Notes: generated by a model from the sequence alone, not told the origin. A DNA stretch of 64,000 bases from Azolla caroliniana (GCA_043228905.1 JBHGNT010000005.1:9920001-9984000); one strand, 5' to 3'. Numbered from the stretch's first letter, positions 31,585-42,611 are shown. Numbers and translations: made by a program.

Positions 31585-31861
31585 GGATATGAAACGATTA
31601 TGGAGATTATTTACTAGTATAGATGTTATGTTTGCATTAAGACTATCACAATCAACTAACTCCTTTATTGATGGATCATTTAATATTCCATAAAGTACTA
31701 CCTTCTTGTCTTAATTGCTAATGTGCTTGGTTTGAACATTGAAATAGTCTACAACCTTTCTCTCTATGATAGTAGTCTCATTACTTCCATTCTCAGTGAT
31801 ATTTAGACCTATATCGCAACCAATACTATCTTTACCTTTAGTGAGTGTGGATTTCGTATCC
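31585..31861. other. No recognised feature
   Basis: A/T-rich sequence upstream of the T2 HTH frame, with short frames only. Confidence 0.4.
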
Positions 31862-31865
31862 TTCA

Positions 31866-32162
31866 GGGTGAAAGCATGGGAATGGGAACAATTAGCTATG
31901 TCCTTGACATAGCTAATTAGCTATCTAAAAAGCTACATGTAATCTGTATATTTTGGCATTTTTAGGGATGATTAGAATTTGATCTCAAATAAAGACTAGC
32001 TAAACGGTGGACCATAAATGGTAATATTTCCATCCCCATCATAAATGATATGTATCTTTAAGATCTTCCAACTAAAAATTAGCTATAAAAAAAACTATTT
32101 AGCTGTGGTCAATTTACCAGCTAAATAGCTATAATAGTGTTTCCATTCGCATGCTTTCACCC
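31866..32162. mobile_element. 297-bp MITE-like element with TIRs
   Basis: The left end GGGTGAAAGCATGGGAATGG pairs with the right end CCATTCGCATGCTTTCACCC with one mismatch. TTCA lies on both sides (31862-31865 and 32163-32166), giving a probable 4-bp target duplication. The interior is A/T-rich with AGCTAATTAGCT words and no ORF. Confidence 0.72.
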
Positions 32163-32166
32163 TTCA

Positions 32167-32439
32167 ACAATTGATGTTGTTTTCTTTTTTTTCTGCCCAA
32201 TACTTTTGTATCGCTTGTTGTGTCCTAATAGCGTCATCCCTATCCTGATGATCATTGAGGGGTAATTCTAAACACCCTCCTCCCCCTTCCATTTGGTTCG
32301 ACGGGTTTAAAACCTAATTTTCCCGAAAAAAAGACACGTATTAAAGATGGCTATGGGCAACAACAATACACAAAAATATTCTGCAATACACAAGATTATA
32401 CACAACAATACACAAGATAATCAATAGACAGAATAGTTA
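32167..32439. other. No gene; short CAATACACA repeats
   Basis: Unique-looking sequence followed at 32350-32420 by several ACAATACACAA units. No coding signal. Confidence 0.4.
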
Positions 32440-33470
32440 TTCAAATCCAAGACCGAACAATGGCAGTAATCCAGGGCCGAATAGTGGCGACAACTGAGTG
32501 TAGAATGGCGGCAGTGGAGGAGTGAACTTCGTTTGATCGAATAGTTTTCACAATCTAGGACCGAACAATGGCGGCAACTGAGTGTAGAATGATGACAATG
32601 GAGGAATGAATTCCGTCAGATCGAACAATGATAGATGATGCTTGGAACGCACAGTGACGACAATTGAGAGTAGAATGGCAACAATGGAGAATGAGTGAAC
32701 TCCTTTGGATTGAAAGTGGCAGCAACACACCACCGAACATTAGCGGCAACTAAGTGTAGAATGATGGAAATGGATGAGTGAACTCCATCAAATCGAAAAG
32801 TGGTAGCAATCCAGGACCGAGCAGTAGCGGCAACTAAGTATAGAATGATGGCAATGGAGTGAACTCCGTCAGATCGAATAGTGGCAGATGATGCTTGGAA
32901 TGCACAGTGACGCCAACTAAGAGTACAATGGTGGTAGTGGAGAAGGAGTGAACTCCCTCAGATCGAAAAGTGGCAGCAATACACGACCGAACAGTAGCGG
33001 CAACTAAGTGTAGAATGATGGAAATGAATGAGTGAACTCCGTCAAATCAAAAAGTGGCAACAATCCAGGACCAGTCACCAAATAGTAGCGGCAACTAAGT
33101 GTAGAATGATGGCAATGGAGGAGTGAACTCCGTCAAGTCGAATAGTGGTAGATGATGCTTGGAACGCACAGTGATGGCAACTGAGAGTAGAATGGCGGTA
33201 GTGGAGAAGGAGTTAACTCCATCGGATCGAAAAGTGGCAGCAATATACGACCTTCACAGTAGCGACAACTGAGTGTAGAGTGGCGGCAATGGAGGAGTGA
33301 ACTTGGCAGATGAGGCTTGGATTGAACAGTGGCGGCAACTGAGTGTAGAATGGCGGCAATGGAGGAGTGAACTCCGTCAGATCGAACAGTGGCAGATGAT
33401 ACTTGGACCACACAGTGCCGGTAACTAAGTATAGAATGACGACAATGGAGGAGTAGACTCAACAGGGTTT
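32440..33470 (+). repeat. ~85-bp tandem array, ~12 copies
   Basis: The landmark GAACTCCGTCA(G/A)ATCGAA recurs at about 32524, 32608, 32698, 32780, 32861, 32950, 33034, 33124, 33214, 33298 and 33369, at 71-90-bp intervals. Units also share GGCAACTAAGTGTAGAATG. Open frames across it on the reverse strand are Leu/His/Ser repeats produced by the array. Confidence 0.93.
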
Positions 33471-33785
33471 AGCAACAGTGGTAGTAATCTAAGCCAAAAT
33501 ACTCAACCAAAGATGGCCCACGTGATGTGGCAAAGGATCATGCATAATGGACCTAGGAATTCAGTACATAATTTATGGTGCACATTTATGGTGCACATAT
33601 CAATTTATGTTGCACGTTTATGTTGCACATTTATGGTGCTCATTTATATAATTAAAACTCTCTACTATTTTCGATGGTAGCTTTTTGCATAACTAATTTA
33701 TCAATGGTAGCTTTTTGCAAAAATGACTATTTATCAATGGTAGCTTTTTGTATAGCAAATTGTTTCCACTCGCATGCTTTCACCC
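33471..33785. other. TTTATGGTGCACA and ATGGTAGCTTTTTG repeats; orphan MITE-type end
   Basis: TTATGGTGCACATTTATGG-type words repeat at 33568-33640 and ATGGTAGCTTTTTGCA occurs three times at 33673-33755. The segment ends TTTCCACTCGCATGCTTTCACCC (given as three words: TTTCCACTCG, CATGCTTTC, ACCC) at 33785. That is the same terminus as the 31.9-kb element, abutting the broken copia E. No matching left end found. Confidence 0.6.
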
Positions 33786-34310
33786 AAAGAGAAACCGGCC
33801 GGAAGCTGAAGGCCGTTCCAGCGGACAACAGAGCAGAATACCGGGGGCAGTTCAAGGAGTACTGCCGGCCGAAGGGAATCCAGCTCGAATTCACCGTGCC
33901 GAAGACGCCAGAATTGGACGGGTTGGCCGAATGGATGAAACAGACCGTGATGGAGAGTCTGGAGCATGCTAGCACATGCAAAGTTACCCAAGACGTTTTG
34001 GCTTGAGGTGTTGACGACGACCTATGTGATAAACCGATCACCCTTAGTACACTTGGACGGAGACACACCGCAAAGAGTATGGACCGGTAAGGACGTGTCT
34101 TACTGGCATCTGAAGGTGTTTGGGTGTCTCGCATATGGGCATGTTGCAAAGGATAAGAGAGCAAAGATGGATCCGAAGTTCAGGCCATGTATATTCCTTG
34201 GATACGGCGATGATGAGTTTAGTTACCGGGTGTGGGATCTGGTCAACAAGAAGGTGTTCCGGAGTCGGGACATAGTCTTCATGGAAGACAGGACCATGAT
34301 TTCCGACTAG
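33786..34310 (+). pseudogene. Copia E integrase, C-terminal part
   Basis: Begins inside the catalytic core at ETGRKLKAVPADNRAEYRGQ (second catalytic Asp in PADN). It continues GIQLEFTVPKTPELDGLAEW (catalytic Glu), shifts frame near 33960, and reads LPKTFWLEVLTTTYVINRSP, YWHLKVFGCLAYGHV and CIFLGYGDDEFSYRVWD, ending VFRSRDIVFMED. The first Asp, zinc domain, gag and 5' LTR are absent, so E is truncated at its 5' end. Confidence 0.88.
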
Positions 34311-35526
34311 GAGTTAGAGAAGAGGATGATGAACTCTGGATCATCCAACGAAAACCGGCATGAGGACACAAGGATATACCCGGTTGAAAACCGGACGCTA
34401 GCCGGTACCGGATGACACTTGACAAACAGGCTGGATACTGACAAGAAACCGAACTGAACGAAGAAGAAGAAGGAGACACCAGAATCGGAGAAGATCCCGA
34501 ATCGGATGAGGATGAGGAACAAATGGAGGAACCAGTAGTCAGAGAGAAACCAAGGATGGAGATATCCTCTCCGAGAGAGAAGAACCCCCCGGAGATTTTT
34601 GGATGTAGAGCATGTGTTGCTAACTGATGAGGGGGAGCCAGAAAGCTTCTAAGAAGCAAAGAGAGACAACCACAACCACAAGTGGTTGAGTGCCATGCAG
34701 GATGAGATGGATTCCCTGCATGAGAACCACACATATGAATTGACAAAGTTGCCAAAAGGGAAGAGGGCACTCCGGAACAAGTGGGTGTACAAGCTAAAAC
34801 CGGGAGATGCCGGAAACCCACCGAGATGCAAAGCCCGAATTGTGGTGAAGGGGTTCGAGGAGAAGAAAGGAGTGGATTTCGATGAGATCTTTGCCCCGGT
34901 AGTAAAGATGACATCCATCTGGACGGTATTGGGCATAACGACAAGCATGGACATCGAGGTAGAGGAATTGGATGTCAAGATGACATTCCTACTAGCGACC
35001 TCGAAGAAGAGATCTACATGCATCAACCGGAAGGATTTGAGAAGAAAGGGAAGGTGCACCTGGTGTGTCGGCTGAAAAAGAGCCTATACAGACTGAAGCA
35101 AGCTCCCTGGCAATGGTACCGAAAGTTGAACTCCTCCATGACCGACCAAGGGTACCACAAAATACAGGCCGATCACTGTGTGTTTGTGAAGAAATTTGAC
35201 AGACGAGATTTCCTGATATTTCTCCTATATGATGGATGATATGTTGATCGTTGGACAAGACCAAATCAAGATACGGATGCTAAAGAAGGCTCTGAAACGG
35301 ACCTTCTCAATGAAAGACTTGGGGTCGGCAAGACAGATATTGGGAATGCACATCATCCGGGACCGGTCAAAGAAGCTGTTGTGGTTGTCATAGGAGAAGT
35401 ACGTGACAAAGGTGCTCCAACGGTTCAACATGTCGGAGGCGAAGCAGGTCGGATCGACACTTCCGGCAAACTGCAAGCTATCCGGAAAACAAAAGTCCGA
35501 GGACAAAGGCGGAGAAGAAAGATATT
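34311..35526 (+). pseudogene. Copia E reverse transcriptase
   Basis: After a degraded acidic linker, RT reads MSAMQDEMDSLHENHTYELT, KWVYKLKPGDAGNPPRCKAR and DFDEIFAPVVKM. A frameshift near 34985 leads to MHQPEGFEKKGKVHLVCRLK and SLYRLKQAPWQWYRKL. The active-site YxDD block near 35228-35250 is disrupted by a single inserted base. The thumb region (MKDLGSARQILGMHIIRD) follows with a stop near 35391. Confidence 0.86.
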
Positions 35527-35965
35527 ATGAAGATACCGTATGCCTCTATCGTCAGAAGCTTGATGTACACGATGGTATGTACCCGACCGGATATCGGATA
35601 TGTAGTCAGAGTGGTAAGCCGATTCATGAGCAATTTCGGAAGAGAGCATTGGAACGCGGTCAAGTGGTTACTCCGGTATTTGAAAGGCACCTCGAGTATG
35701 TCCCTCCAGTTCGGCTCCAGTAATCCCCAACTTGAAGGATTCACGGATTCGGATATATCAGCTGATGCGGATACCAGCCGGTCTACATCTGGTTATGTCA
35801 TGACTTATGCAGGGGGAGCTGTTTCGTGGCAATCGAGGCTGCAGAAGACAGTTGCACTGTCAACCACGGAGGCGGAGTACGTGGCAACTGTGGAAGCTGA
35901 CAAGGAGATAATCTAGATGAAGAACTACATAGGAGAGCTAGGGATCCAACATGAGGAATACCGGC
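35527..35965 (+). pseudogene. Copia E RNase H, N-terminal part (split by G)
   Basis: IVRSLMYTMVCTRPDIGYVV leads into RNase H: LEGFTDSDISADADTSRSTS, SGYVMTYAGGAVSW, ALSTTEAEYVA. A stop occurs near 35914. Reading continues to EEYRLF where chromovirus G is inserted after CCGGC; the C-terminal part is at 49935-50180. Confidence 0.88.
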
Positions 35966-36420
35966 TGTTTGAGACATGTACTAAAGTAAGCATTAGATAA
36001 GGATAGATCTAGGTAGATAGCAAGAAAGGAGACAAAGAAAGAAGGGTGCCGATCCACCTGACCACCCTCGAGCGAAGGGATCGAAACGGACTCGAGCCTA
36101 GATCAACGTCCCACACTACCGTCGTGGCGTCGAGTCGTACCTGGTGCTGGCGCGCTCGCTACAAGAGTTGACCCACCACAAGATAGAGTCTTGACGTAGT
36201 CAACAAGATAATGAAATGAGGGTAGCTAGGCCTCTATTTATAGTGATACCCAAGGCCCCAGCCATGTTCACACTTGGCCTAATGGGTTGTCTCAATCCCA
36301 AGGATTTAAAAGTAATCCTCCCCTTCTTTACACTCTTGTTTAACCCTCACACTTATCCACGTGTATAGAATACTATGGTAAATTCTCACCATGGGATATT
36401 ATATGGTCATGCCCGTAACA
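35966..36420 (-). repeat. 3' LTR of chromovirus G (455 bp, uninterrupted)
   Basis: Bounded by TGTTTGAGACATG (35966) and CCCGTAACA (36420). A reverse-strand TATA box (CTATAAATAGAGG) lies near 36230-36242. CCGGC at 35961-35965 equals the bases after the other LTR (49935-49939). At about 36080-36090 it keeps the unoccupied version of the site (GGGATCGAAACGGACTCGAG) into which B jumped in the partner LTR. Confidence 0.93.
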
Positions 36421-37193
36421 TACTCCCCCCTCTTTAAAACATTGCACTCTTGCAATGGAAAGTTAAGGAAGTTAGTTCTTAGAGTATTTTCGCGTTCCCA
36501 TGTGGCATCTTTGATTGATTTATCCATCCATTTTATTTTAAATTCTCGGATTTCTTTAGTACGTAATTTTTTTGTTTTAACATCAAGAATTCTTTCTGGT
36601 ACATGTGGTTTAGAAGATAATTCTTCAGAAGTAACCAGAGTTTCAGTTGTAACTGTATTGTCGCCAGAACCTTGAAGTTCTTTTAGACGACTCACTTGAA
36701 AGACTGGATGAATTCCAACACCATCAGGAAGAGCGAGACGATAGGCTGATGACCCAATGCGTTTGAGGACTGTAAAAGGTCCACAAAATCGTGGGGCTAA
36801 CTTAGTGCACTTACCCGTAGACAATGTCATAGAATTGTGAGGTACACGTAAAAATACCTTCTGTCTAGGGTTGAATACACAAGGTTGCCTTTGATGGTCG
36901 ACATAAAAACGCGCTCTATCTTGAGCTGTTTTTATATTATCTCGTGCAATATGCAACATATCTTGCATATCCCGAAGAAAGTTTTGCGTACTTCGCAACT
37001 CATCATGATGTATATTAACATCAACCGGGGCTCGTGGCTGAAAACCATACATCAACATAAAAGGACTATATCCCGTCGACGTATGCTTGGAGTTGTTATA
37101 TGCAAACTCCAAAATTGGGAGATAACGTTCCCATTTTGTCGGTTTTATACCAACATATGCTCGAAGCATGTCCTCAATAATTTGATTTACTCG
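36421..37193 (-). pseudogene. G integrase C-terminal half with chromodomain
   Basis: From 37193 the frame reads RVNQ..., LPILEFAYNNSKHTSTGYSP, FMLMYGFQPRAPVDV, a basic linker, LAPRFCGPFTVLKRIGSSAY and IHPVFQVSRLKELQ. A chromodomain-like end follows (PERILDVKTKKLRTKEIREF then KIKWMDKSIKDATWE). It is open for 256 codons, overlapping the start of the 3' LTR by a few codons. The polypurine tract (AAAGAGGGGGGAGTA) lies just before the LTR. Confidence 0.9.
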
Positions 37194-38060
37194 TTATGTT
37201 TGTCCATCGGATTGAGGATGATCTGTGGAGCTCATGCTCAACGTAGTTTCTAACTTCTTGAAGACTTGCGTCCAGAAGTCACTAGTAAACTTTGGATCTC
37301 GATCACTCACAATATCCATCGGTAGCCCATAAAAATGAAATAACTCGTCCACGAATTGGTAAGCCAATTTAGGAGTTGTTACCGTGGTTTTAGTAGCAAT
37401 AAATCTGGCCATTTTAGTTAGTCGATCAACCACAACCCAGATGGCATCATGGCCTTTTTGGGTGCGAGGAAGGCTAACAATAAAATCCATGGATATACTT
37501 TCCCACTTATTATTGGGAATGTCCAAGGGATGTAAAAGTCCTGCGGCTTTAAGTGGCTTGGCTTTGTTAACCTGACATTGGTGATATTTAGTCACATAGC
37601 TATGTATGTCAGGGCGCATCTTAGGCCAATAAAATTGAGTGGAGATGAGAACGAGTGTACGATGTATTCCAGGGTGCCCTGCTGAGGGTGCATCATGGCA
37701 TTCAAAAAGAATCCTCTTTTTGACCTCGGGTAAATCTGGAACACAAACCTTCCCATTATGGTAGAGCAGACCGTTAGCAATGTGGAAGTATTCCTTCGAG
37801 GATGTGGTGGTGTCTGTTCTAGACTCAACTCTTGCCCAGTATTTTGCAAAATAACTGTCATCAGGATACTTTCCTCGAAGGTGATCATAAAGATCTGATG
37901 TTATTTCAGTGAAGCTAATCATGTTAACTTCACGGATGCGACTTAGTGCATCAACGACAGTATTCATGGAACCTTTACGATATCGTATGGAAAAATCAAA
38001 GTCTGGGATGAGATCAGCCCAGCGTGCCTTACGACCTTTCAGGTCTTGTTTGTTAGTCAC
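37194..38060 (-). pseudogene. G RNase H end and integrase N-terminal half
   Basis: RWADLIPDFDFSIRYRKGSM and VVDALSRI finish RNase H. The integrase zinc domain has HDAPSAGHPGIHRTL and a CxxC site altered to YHQCQVNKAK. The core follows: SISMDFIVSLPRTQKGHDAI (first catalytic Asp), GLPMDIVSDRDPKFTSDFW (second Asp), STDHPQSDGQT, then TAA at 37194-37196. The stop replaces the catalytic Glu codon. Confidence 0.92.
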
Positions 38061-38565
38061 AAAAATATTTCAAGGACTCGTGGTTCGTAGTTACCACAAT
38101 GCGATTTCCATAAAGATAATGGCGCCATGTTTTGAGCGCATGTATAACTGCAAATAATTCCTTTTCTTGAACGGTATACCGACATTGAGCAGAATCAAGT
38201 TTCTTACTCTCGAATGGTATTGGTTTACCATCTTGATATAAGACAACACCTATAGTTAAATCGCTTGAATCGGTTTCAACCTCAAAAGGTTTTGAAGGAT
38301 CGGGTAAAAGCACTGAAGGAGCCTTGCATACCAGGTCCTTGATTTCCTTAAAAGCGAGGTCTAGTGTAGCATTCTACACAATAGGTTTTGTAGACTTATG
38401 TGTTTGAACTTTTAGAAGATCAATAAACGGCATCGTCAATTGGGAGTAATTACGAAGGGATTTTCGCAAAAACCCGACAAAACCAAGGAATGATCGAACT
38501 TCTCGAATATTCCGAAGAGTGGGCCAAAGCTTGATTTTCTCGATGCGAGAAGCATCAATTTCAAC
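38061..38565 (-). pseudogene. G RNase H
   Basis: LLPDPSKPFEVETDSSDLTI (catalytic Asp), IPFESKKLDSAQCRYTVQEK, ELFAVIHALKTWRHYLYG and VVTTNHESLKYF. The upstream thumb (FLGFVGFLRKSLRNYSQLT-type words) is readable with stops near 38370 and 38560. A frameshift near 38055 separates it from the integrase frame. Confidence 0.88.
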
Positions 38566-39378
38566 TCATTCGGTTATGAGATGTCCAAGATAAGTAATTG
38601 ATTTCTTGAAGAACTCACATTTTGAGATCTTCGCGTAAAACTGTTTGTCACGCAATGTTTGTAAAACCAAGTGGACATGTTTAGCATGTTCTTGTAATGT
38701 ACGGCTATAAACTAAAATATCATCCAAGAAAATAACGACAAATTTTCCATTCATTTCTTGTTGAAATGTAGCCGGAGCATTGGTCAAACCAAAAGGCATA
38801 ACCAAAAACTCATAATGGCCATAGCGCGTACGAAATGTTGTTTTAGGAACATCGTCCTCACTTATACAAATTTGATGGTAGCCAGTACGGAGATCAAGTT
38901 TCGTAAAATACCGAGCTCCCTGGAGACAATCAATTAGATCGTCAGCCCGGGGCAGTGGATACGAATTCTTGATCGTCACTTTATTCAAGCGTTGGTAATT
39001 AATACACATACGCCATGTGCCCTCTTTCTTTTTAACCAAGAGAACTGGTGCACCCCATGGAGATTTACAATAACGTATATAACCCATTCGTAAATAGTCC
39101 TTGACTTGCTTAGATACCTCATCCTCTTCAGATCGACTTAAGCGATAAGGAGGTATACCTTTTGGTGCAACACCAGGTACAATATCTATATGATGGTCTA
39201 TATTACGTTTAGGAGGTAAGCCATCTGGTAGTTCACTCGGAAAAACATCACAAAAATCATTTAAGATTTCATCAAGTTGTTGTTGTTCAAAATATGTTAA
39301 TTGAACCGAGATATTATCGATATTGTAAACGTGAATGTCCGGATCAAGTACACAATAAAATAGAGTAGAACAAGACAA
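38566..39378 (-). pseudogene. G reverse transcriptase
   Basis: A 270-codon open frame with all palm blocks: [78 protein letters not shown] (first Asp), [20 protein letters not shown], and [15 protein letters not shown] (FLDD, active pair intact). A few residues normally found between the LTNAPATF and FLDD blocks are missing, suggesting a small in-frame deletion. It is the best preserved RT in the nest. Confidence 0.9.
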
Positions 39379-39417
39379 CTCAGATATTGATGGACACGAG
39401 GAAACAATCGAGAGGGA

Positions 39418-40389
39418 TTATTTTTTTACACATTGAATAAAATGAGTACAATCGTTCAGTACAAATGTAATTGAATGATGAACCCAATCAATAGATAAAG
39501 AAGATTTTTTATTATAAAACCAGGGATAACCCAGTATTACATCAGTGGTACAAAGATTCATTACATGGAAGTCTACTTCCTCTATATAAGTATCAATAGA
39601 AATTCCTAATGAATGAATCACCCCGTTGATGTATTGTACTCTTCCATCAGCCAAGTGCACCGTGTAGGTGGGTTGGATTCCCCATATCTGAACCAAGTGA
39701 TCATTCACAAAATTGTGTGAGCTTCCTAAATCAAATAAAAATTGTACGGGAGATCCATTGATATACCCGTTTGCACGTAATAAATCATTGGGACCCAATA
39801 CATAGTGAGGGAAAGAACATTGACAATTACTTAAATGATGTGTATAGACCTGAAGGACATTAGGAATCTGACATTTATGGTCTGCAGTTTTAGCTTTGTT
39901 GTCGTGCTCTTTCCGTTGGAGCTTTCGACATTGCTCTTTTGTATGACCCTTCTTTTTGCAGAATACGCAAAAAGGATGTTGTCGCTTACAATCGCGATCC
40001 ATGAATTCGTTGGGTGTCTTGCGTTTCCCAGCGAATTGCGACTGCTTAGTCCCGGGCGCTTCGTTGGGTTTGTTGTGGTCCTTCTTCGAAGTGCGTTGAT
40101 AGCGAAGAACTATTTCAACGGCCTCTTCGAAGGATTTTGGATCCTTATCGTGCAGTATCCAATGATAGTCCGAATTGGGGATGCCATTGACAAAACAAGT
40201 TATTAACCAGTTGTCCCCTTCTAGACCCGATTTTTGGATTTGGGTTCTAGCATGGTGGACATAGTCTTCTAGTGAGGAAAATTTCCGACTAGAGAGGTTC
40301 ATTAAAGCTTGTGCTGCCTCGGTTCGAGAGGGAGGTTGCAGATATTCTCCCTTGAAAACTGTGACAAAATCTATCCAAGTATTGGGCAA
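39418..40389 (-). CDS. G Gag C-terminal part and protease
   Basis: Capsid-like WIDFVTVFKGEYLQPPSRTE and ALMNLSSRKFSSLEDYVHHA, then a basic segment, then a CCHC zinc knuckle (CVFCKKKGHTKEQC). The protease block reads FLFDLGSSHNFVNDHL, where Asp-Leu-Gly replaces Asp-Ser/Thr-Gly, followed by TDVILGYPWFYNKKSSLSID. The frame ends at 39418 just before RT. Whether DLG is a mutation or a family trait cannot be told from one copy. Confidence 0.88.
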   Translation of the reverse strand: MPNTWIDFVTVFKGEYLQPPSRTEAAQALMNLSSRKFSSLEDYVHHARTQIQKSGLEGDNWLITCFVNGIPNSDYHWILHDKDPKSFEEAVEIVLRYQRTSKKDHNKPNEAPGTKQSQFAGKRKTPNEFMDRDCKRQHPFCVFCKKKGHTKEQCRKLQRKEHDNKAKTADHKCQIPNVLQVYTHHLSNCQCSFPHYVLGPNDLLRANGYINGSPVQFLFDLGSSHNFVNDHLVQIWGIQPTYTVHLADGRVQYINGVIHSLGISIDTYIEEVDFHVMNLCTTDVILGYPWFYNKKSSLSIDWVHHSITFVLNDCTHFIQCVKK

Positions 40390-40436
40390 TTTCCCAAACG
40401 TACGGAGCCCACGCCACCAGGCGACAGCCTTACCCC

Positions 40437-40896
40437 CTAGTTCTCGGTCGACATATGCAATCTTCGTACTATCTGGCGTGGGATAGAACTCAAAATGAGA
40501 CTCCCATCGGCCCAGCCACGTGCAGACTGCTTCTTCGGTTCTTTCCTTTTTGTCTCCCGTAAATGGCTTAACGACAAACGATGGTTCACCCTATCGCTCA
40601 TCAGGTCTATTAGTCTCACATTGTAGACTAATGACACGTGCCTCAAGAGCACTTTGAGATTGCCGAAGTTCGGTCATCTGTTGAGCGGTGAAACTAAGGC
40701 ATTGGGTTATTTGCGAAAAATACATCTCAATGGACATTTGTCCAGGAGGATTCCCTTGAGTTCCTTCCGCTTGAGCGGATGACATCGGGTCATTATTTTG
40801 AGCCATTAAATGATTATTTCTGGAAAAGAAATTGGATAAGGTCAGAGAGATAGTCATAACATCATGTCGTGATGTAAACATATCATGGGCGAGCAT
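40437..40896 (-). pseudogene. G Gag N-terminal part
   Basis: From the Met near 40896, or MAQNNDPMSSAQAEGTQGNP nearer 40806, the frame covers a Gln/Ser-rich N terminus with LSFTAQQMTELRQSQSALEA, a predicted coiled coil. It stops near 40592 and continues in the neighbouring frame to WLGRWESHFEF-type residues and RELGGKAVAWWRGLRTFGKL across a stop, then joins the next frame near 40400. Confidence 0.78.
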
Positions 40897-40899
40897 TAA

Positions 40900-42465
40900 T
40901 CGATATCATTATCTCACATCAATACCCCTCTAGACGTATGAGATAAGGTTCAAGATCAGGTTACTATGGTAACACAAACGTGTTTTAAAAACCATGGGGG
41001 TGACAAATAAATGTCTTTCCCTGATCTCTATATCGATTTTTTCATGGTGGCTCCCCGAGGCTCAACCATGTATGTTCGCATCATGAATAGTTTATAAACG
41101 AAAAAAATGTTAACAATAAACTATGTTTCTGTGCCCACATATGTGGTCTCGGCTCTTTAAGTCCTATTACGAGGACCCCGAAGTGCACTTAGACCTCAAG
41201 TCTAAACATGTGTTATAGTCATATGTATCAACGATGTTGTATGGTCTTGGTTATATTTGAACTCGAGACCTCAAGAACAAATGCATTAAACACTTGAGCC
41301 AAACAAGTATGTTGCTCTTCTTGAATATTTAATGTTTCATGCGTATAAGAGATATGCGAGGCATTTGCGCATATATGTTTTTTTAAAAGAAACATATATG
41401 TCAAGAGTCCTTATTTCGCCCTCATTTACTACAACTATGTTGGTACGTTACCTAACCTCAAGTCTCGTAATTACGATGGCATACACCAAAGTGCAACCTA
41501 ATGGTCAAGCCAAATGAGCCCTCTTTTCGTAGTAGGCCCACGTGGCTCATCACATGGTCACCTCATTACGAATGCCTCTCGTAAGAATGATCTCATGGTG
41601 GCATCGTATCCATGTAATGAGGGAGGGATGTTGGATACGTGTGTCATAAGAGTGACCTCACATGAAGTGGGTCAAACCCTACGTACTCAACATCGTTATG
41701 GCTATTAACGTTTCTTTACGTAACGAAATATCAAAGCCACCAACGGGGATTTCAACAATAAAAAATTGTTGAGAAAAGGAATGGTGACAACACGATTCTC
41801 ACAAAAATGTGAGGACAGCCACCAAGAACCTTTCCCCGGCAAGGAATACATTGGATTTAAAATCACGTAATAACTTATATACACATATGTATATTATCAC
41901 ATATATACGATCAACTACGTATACACGTGACCACATATGCCTATATTAAAGAAATCGTTATATTAAATAGCCAAAAATGACTTAATCGAGGCATATACCT
42001 CTACGCACACAAGATATCCAAAAATAAGGGTTCAACGTAATACGCAATTGAGGTATTGACCTCTTACGCATATGAGACCAAACGCATATCATTTACAACA
42101 AAATCGAGGTGTTGACCTCATACGCAAACGTAACATATGTTCGTGAACGTAATACGTAATTGAGGTATTAACGTCGTACGCATACAACACTCATCACATC
42201 TTTATATGTCAAACGAGGTATTGACCTTGTGCACATATGTAAATGTTTTAAATAACCAATTAAATACCACTACAACATCATTTAATTAATGAAAATAATC
42301 TACATATTAACCATACACATGATTAGATGGGAGAAGAAAAAATAGACGAAAAATAACAAGAAAGATTACCGAAGTTCCTTGTTGATCCTTGTCTGCATGA
42401 AGGCCAACCGCACAACGATCGATCGCCATCCATCGAGAAGACAAGACCAACAAAAGAAACATTAG
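40900..42465 (-). other. G leader (5' untranslated) with repeats and a tRNA-like segment
   Basis: About 1.6 kb without a coding frame. A ~55-bp repeat occupies 41985-42245. Reverse-strand 41250-41312 resembles a tRNA-like D arm (TTTGGCTCAAGTG) and B box (GAGTTCAAATA). A long leader with structured repeats fits a packaging/dimerisation region, but that is inference. Confidence 0.6.
41985..42245 (-). repeat. ~55-bp repeat with GAGGTATTGACCTC hairpin, 4-5 copies
   Basis: GAGGTATTGAC(C) recurs at about 42050, 42106, 42162 and 42215, with a decayed copy near 41987. The core can pair with itself (GAGGT...ACCTC). Each unit also carries TACGCATATG-like words. Confidence 0.85.
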
Positions 42466-42486
42466 TACATAGGCTCGGATACCAAA
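42466..42486 (-). other. G primer-binding site
   Basis: The reverse strand reads TGGTATCCGAGCC next to the LTR end, close to the TGGTATCAGAGCC site complementary to initiator Met-tRNA in many plant retroelements, with one difference. Confidence 0.8.
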
Positions 42487-42611
42487 TATTAGAGACATGT
42501 ACTAAAGTAACCATTAGATAAGGATAGATCTAGGTAGATAGAAAGAAAGGAGAGAGAGAAAGAAGGGTGCCCGATCCACCCGACCACCCCCGAGCGAAGG
42601 GATTGAGACGG
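42487..42611 (-). repeat. 5' LTR of G, part 1 (split by B)
   Basis: Matches 35966 onward of the other LTR; the terminal TG here reads TA. It is interrupted after GACGG at 42611 by element B. Confidence 0.93.

Larger units (their letters stand above)
36421..42486 (-). mobile_element. Chromovirus G internal region (Ty3/gypsy)
   Basis: Reverse-strand order is primer-binding site, long leader, Gag with CCHC knuckle, protease, RT, RNase H, integrase, chromodomain and polypurine tract, then the 3' LTR. With the two LTRs this is a complete chromovirus inserted in copia E. It is related in organisation, but not close in sequence, to the C family. Confidence 0.92.

Noticed and set aside
33133-33462. 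109-codon reverse frame of His/Leu/Ser repeats
   Set aside because: It is a translation of the 85-bp array.
34279-34944. 221-codon reverse frame over the copia E linker
   Set aside because: Antisense to a recognisable forward copia linker and RT start; Ser/Pro-rich only because of base composition.
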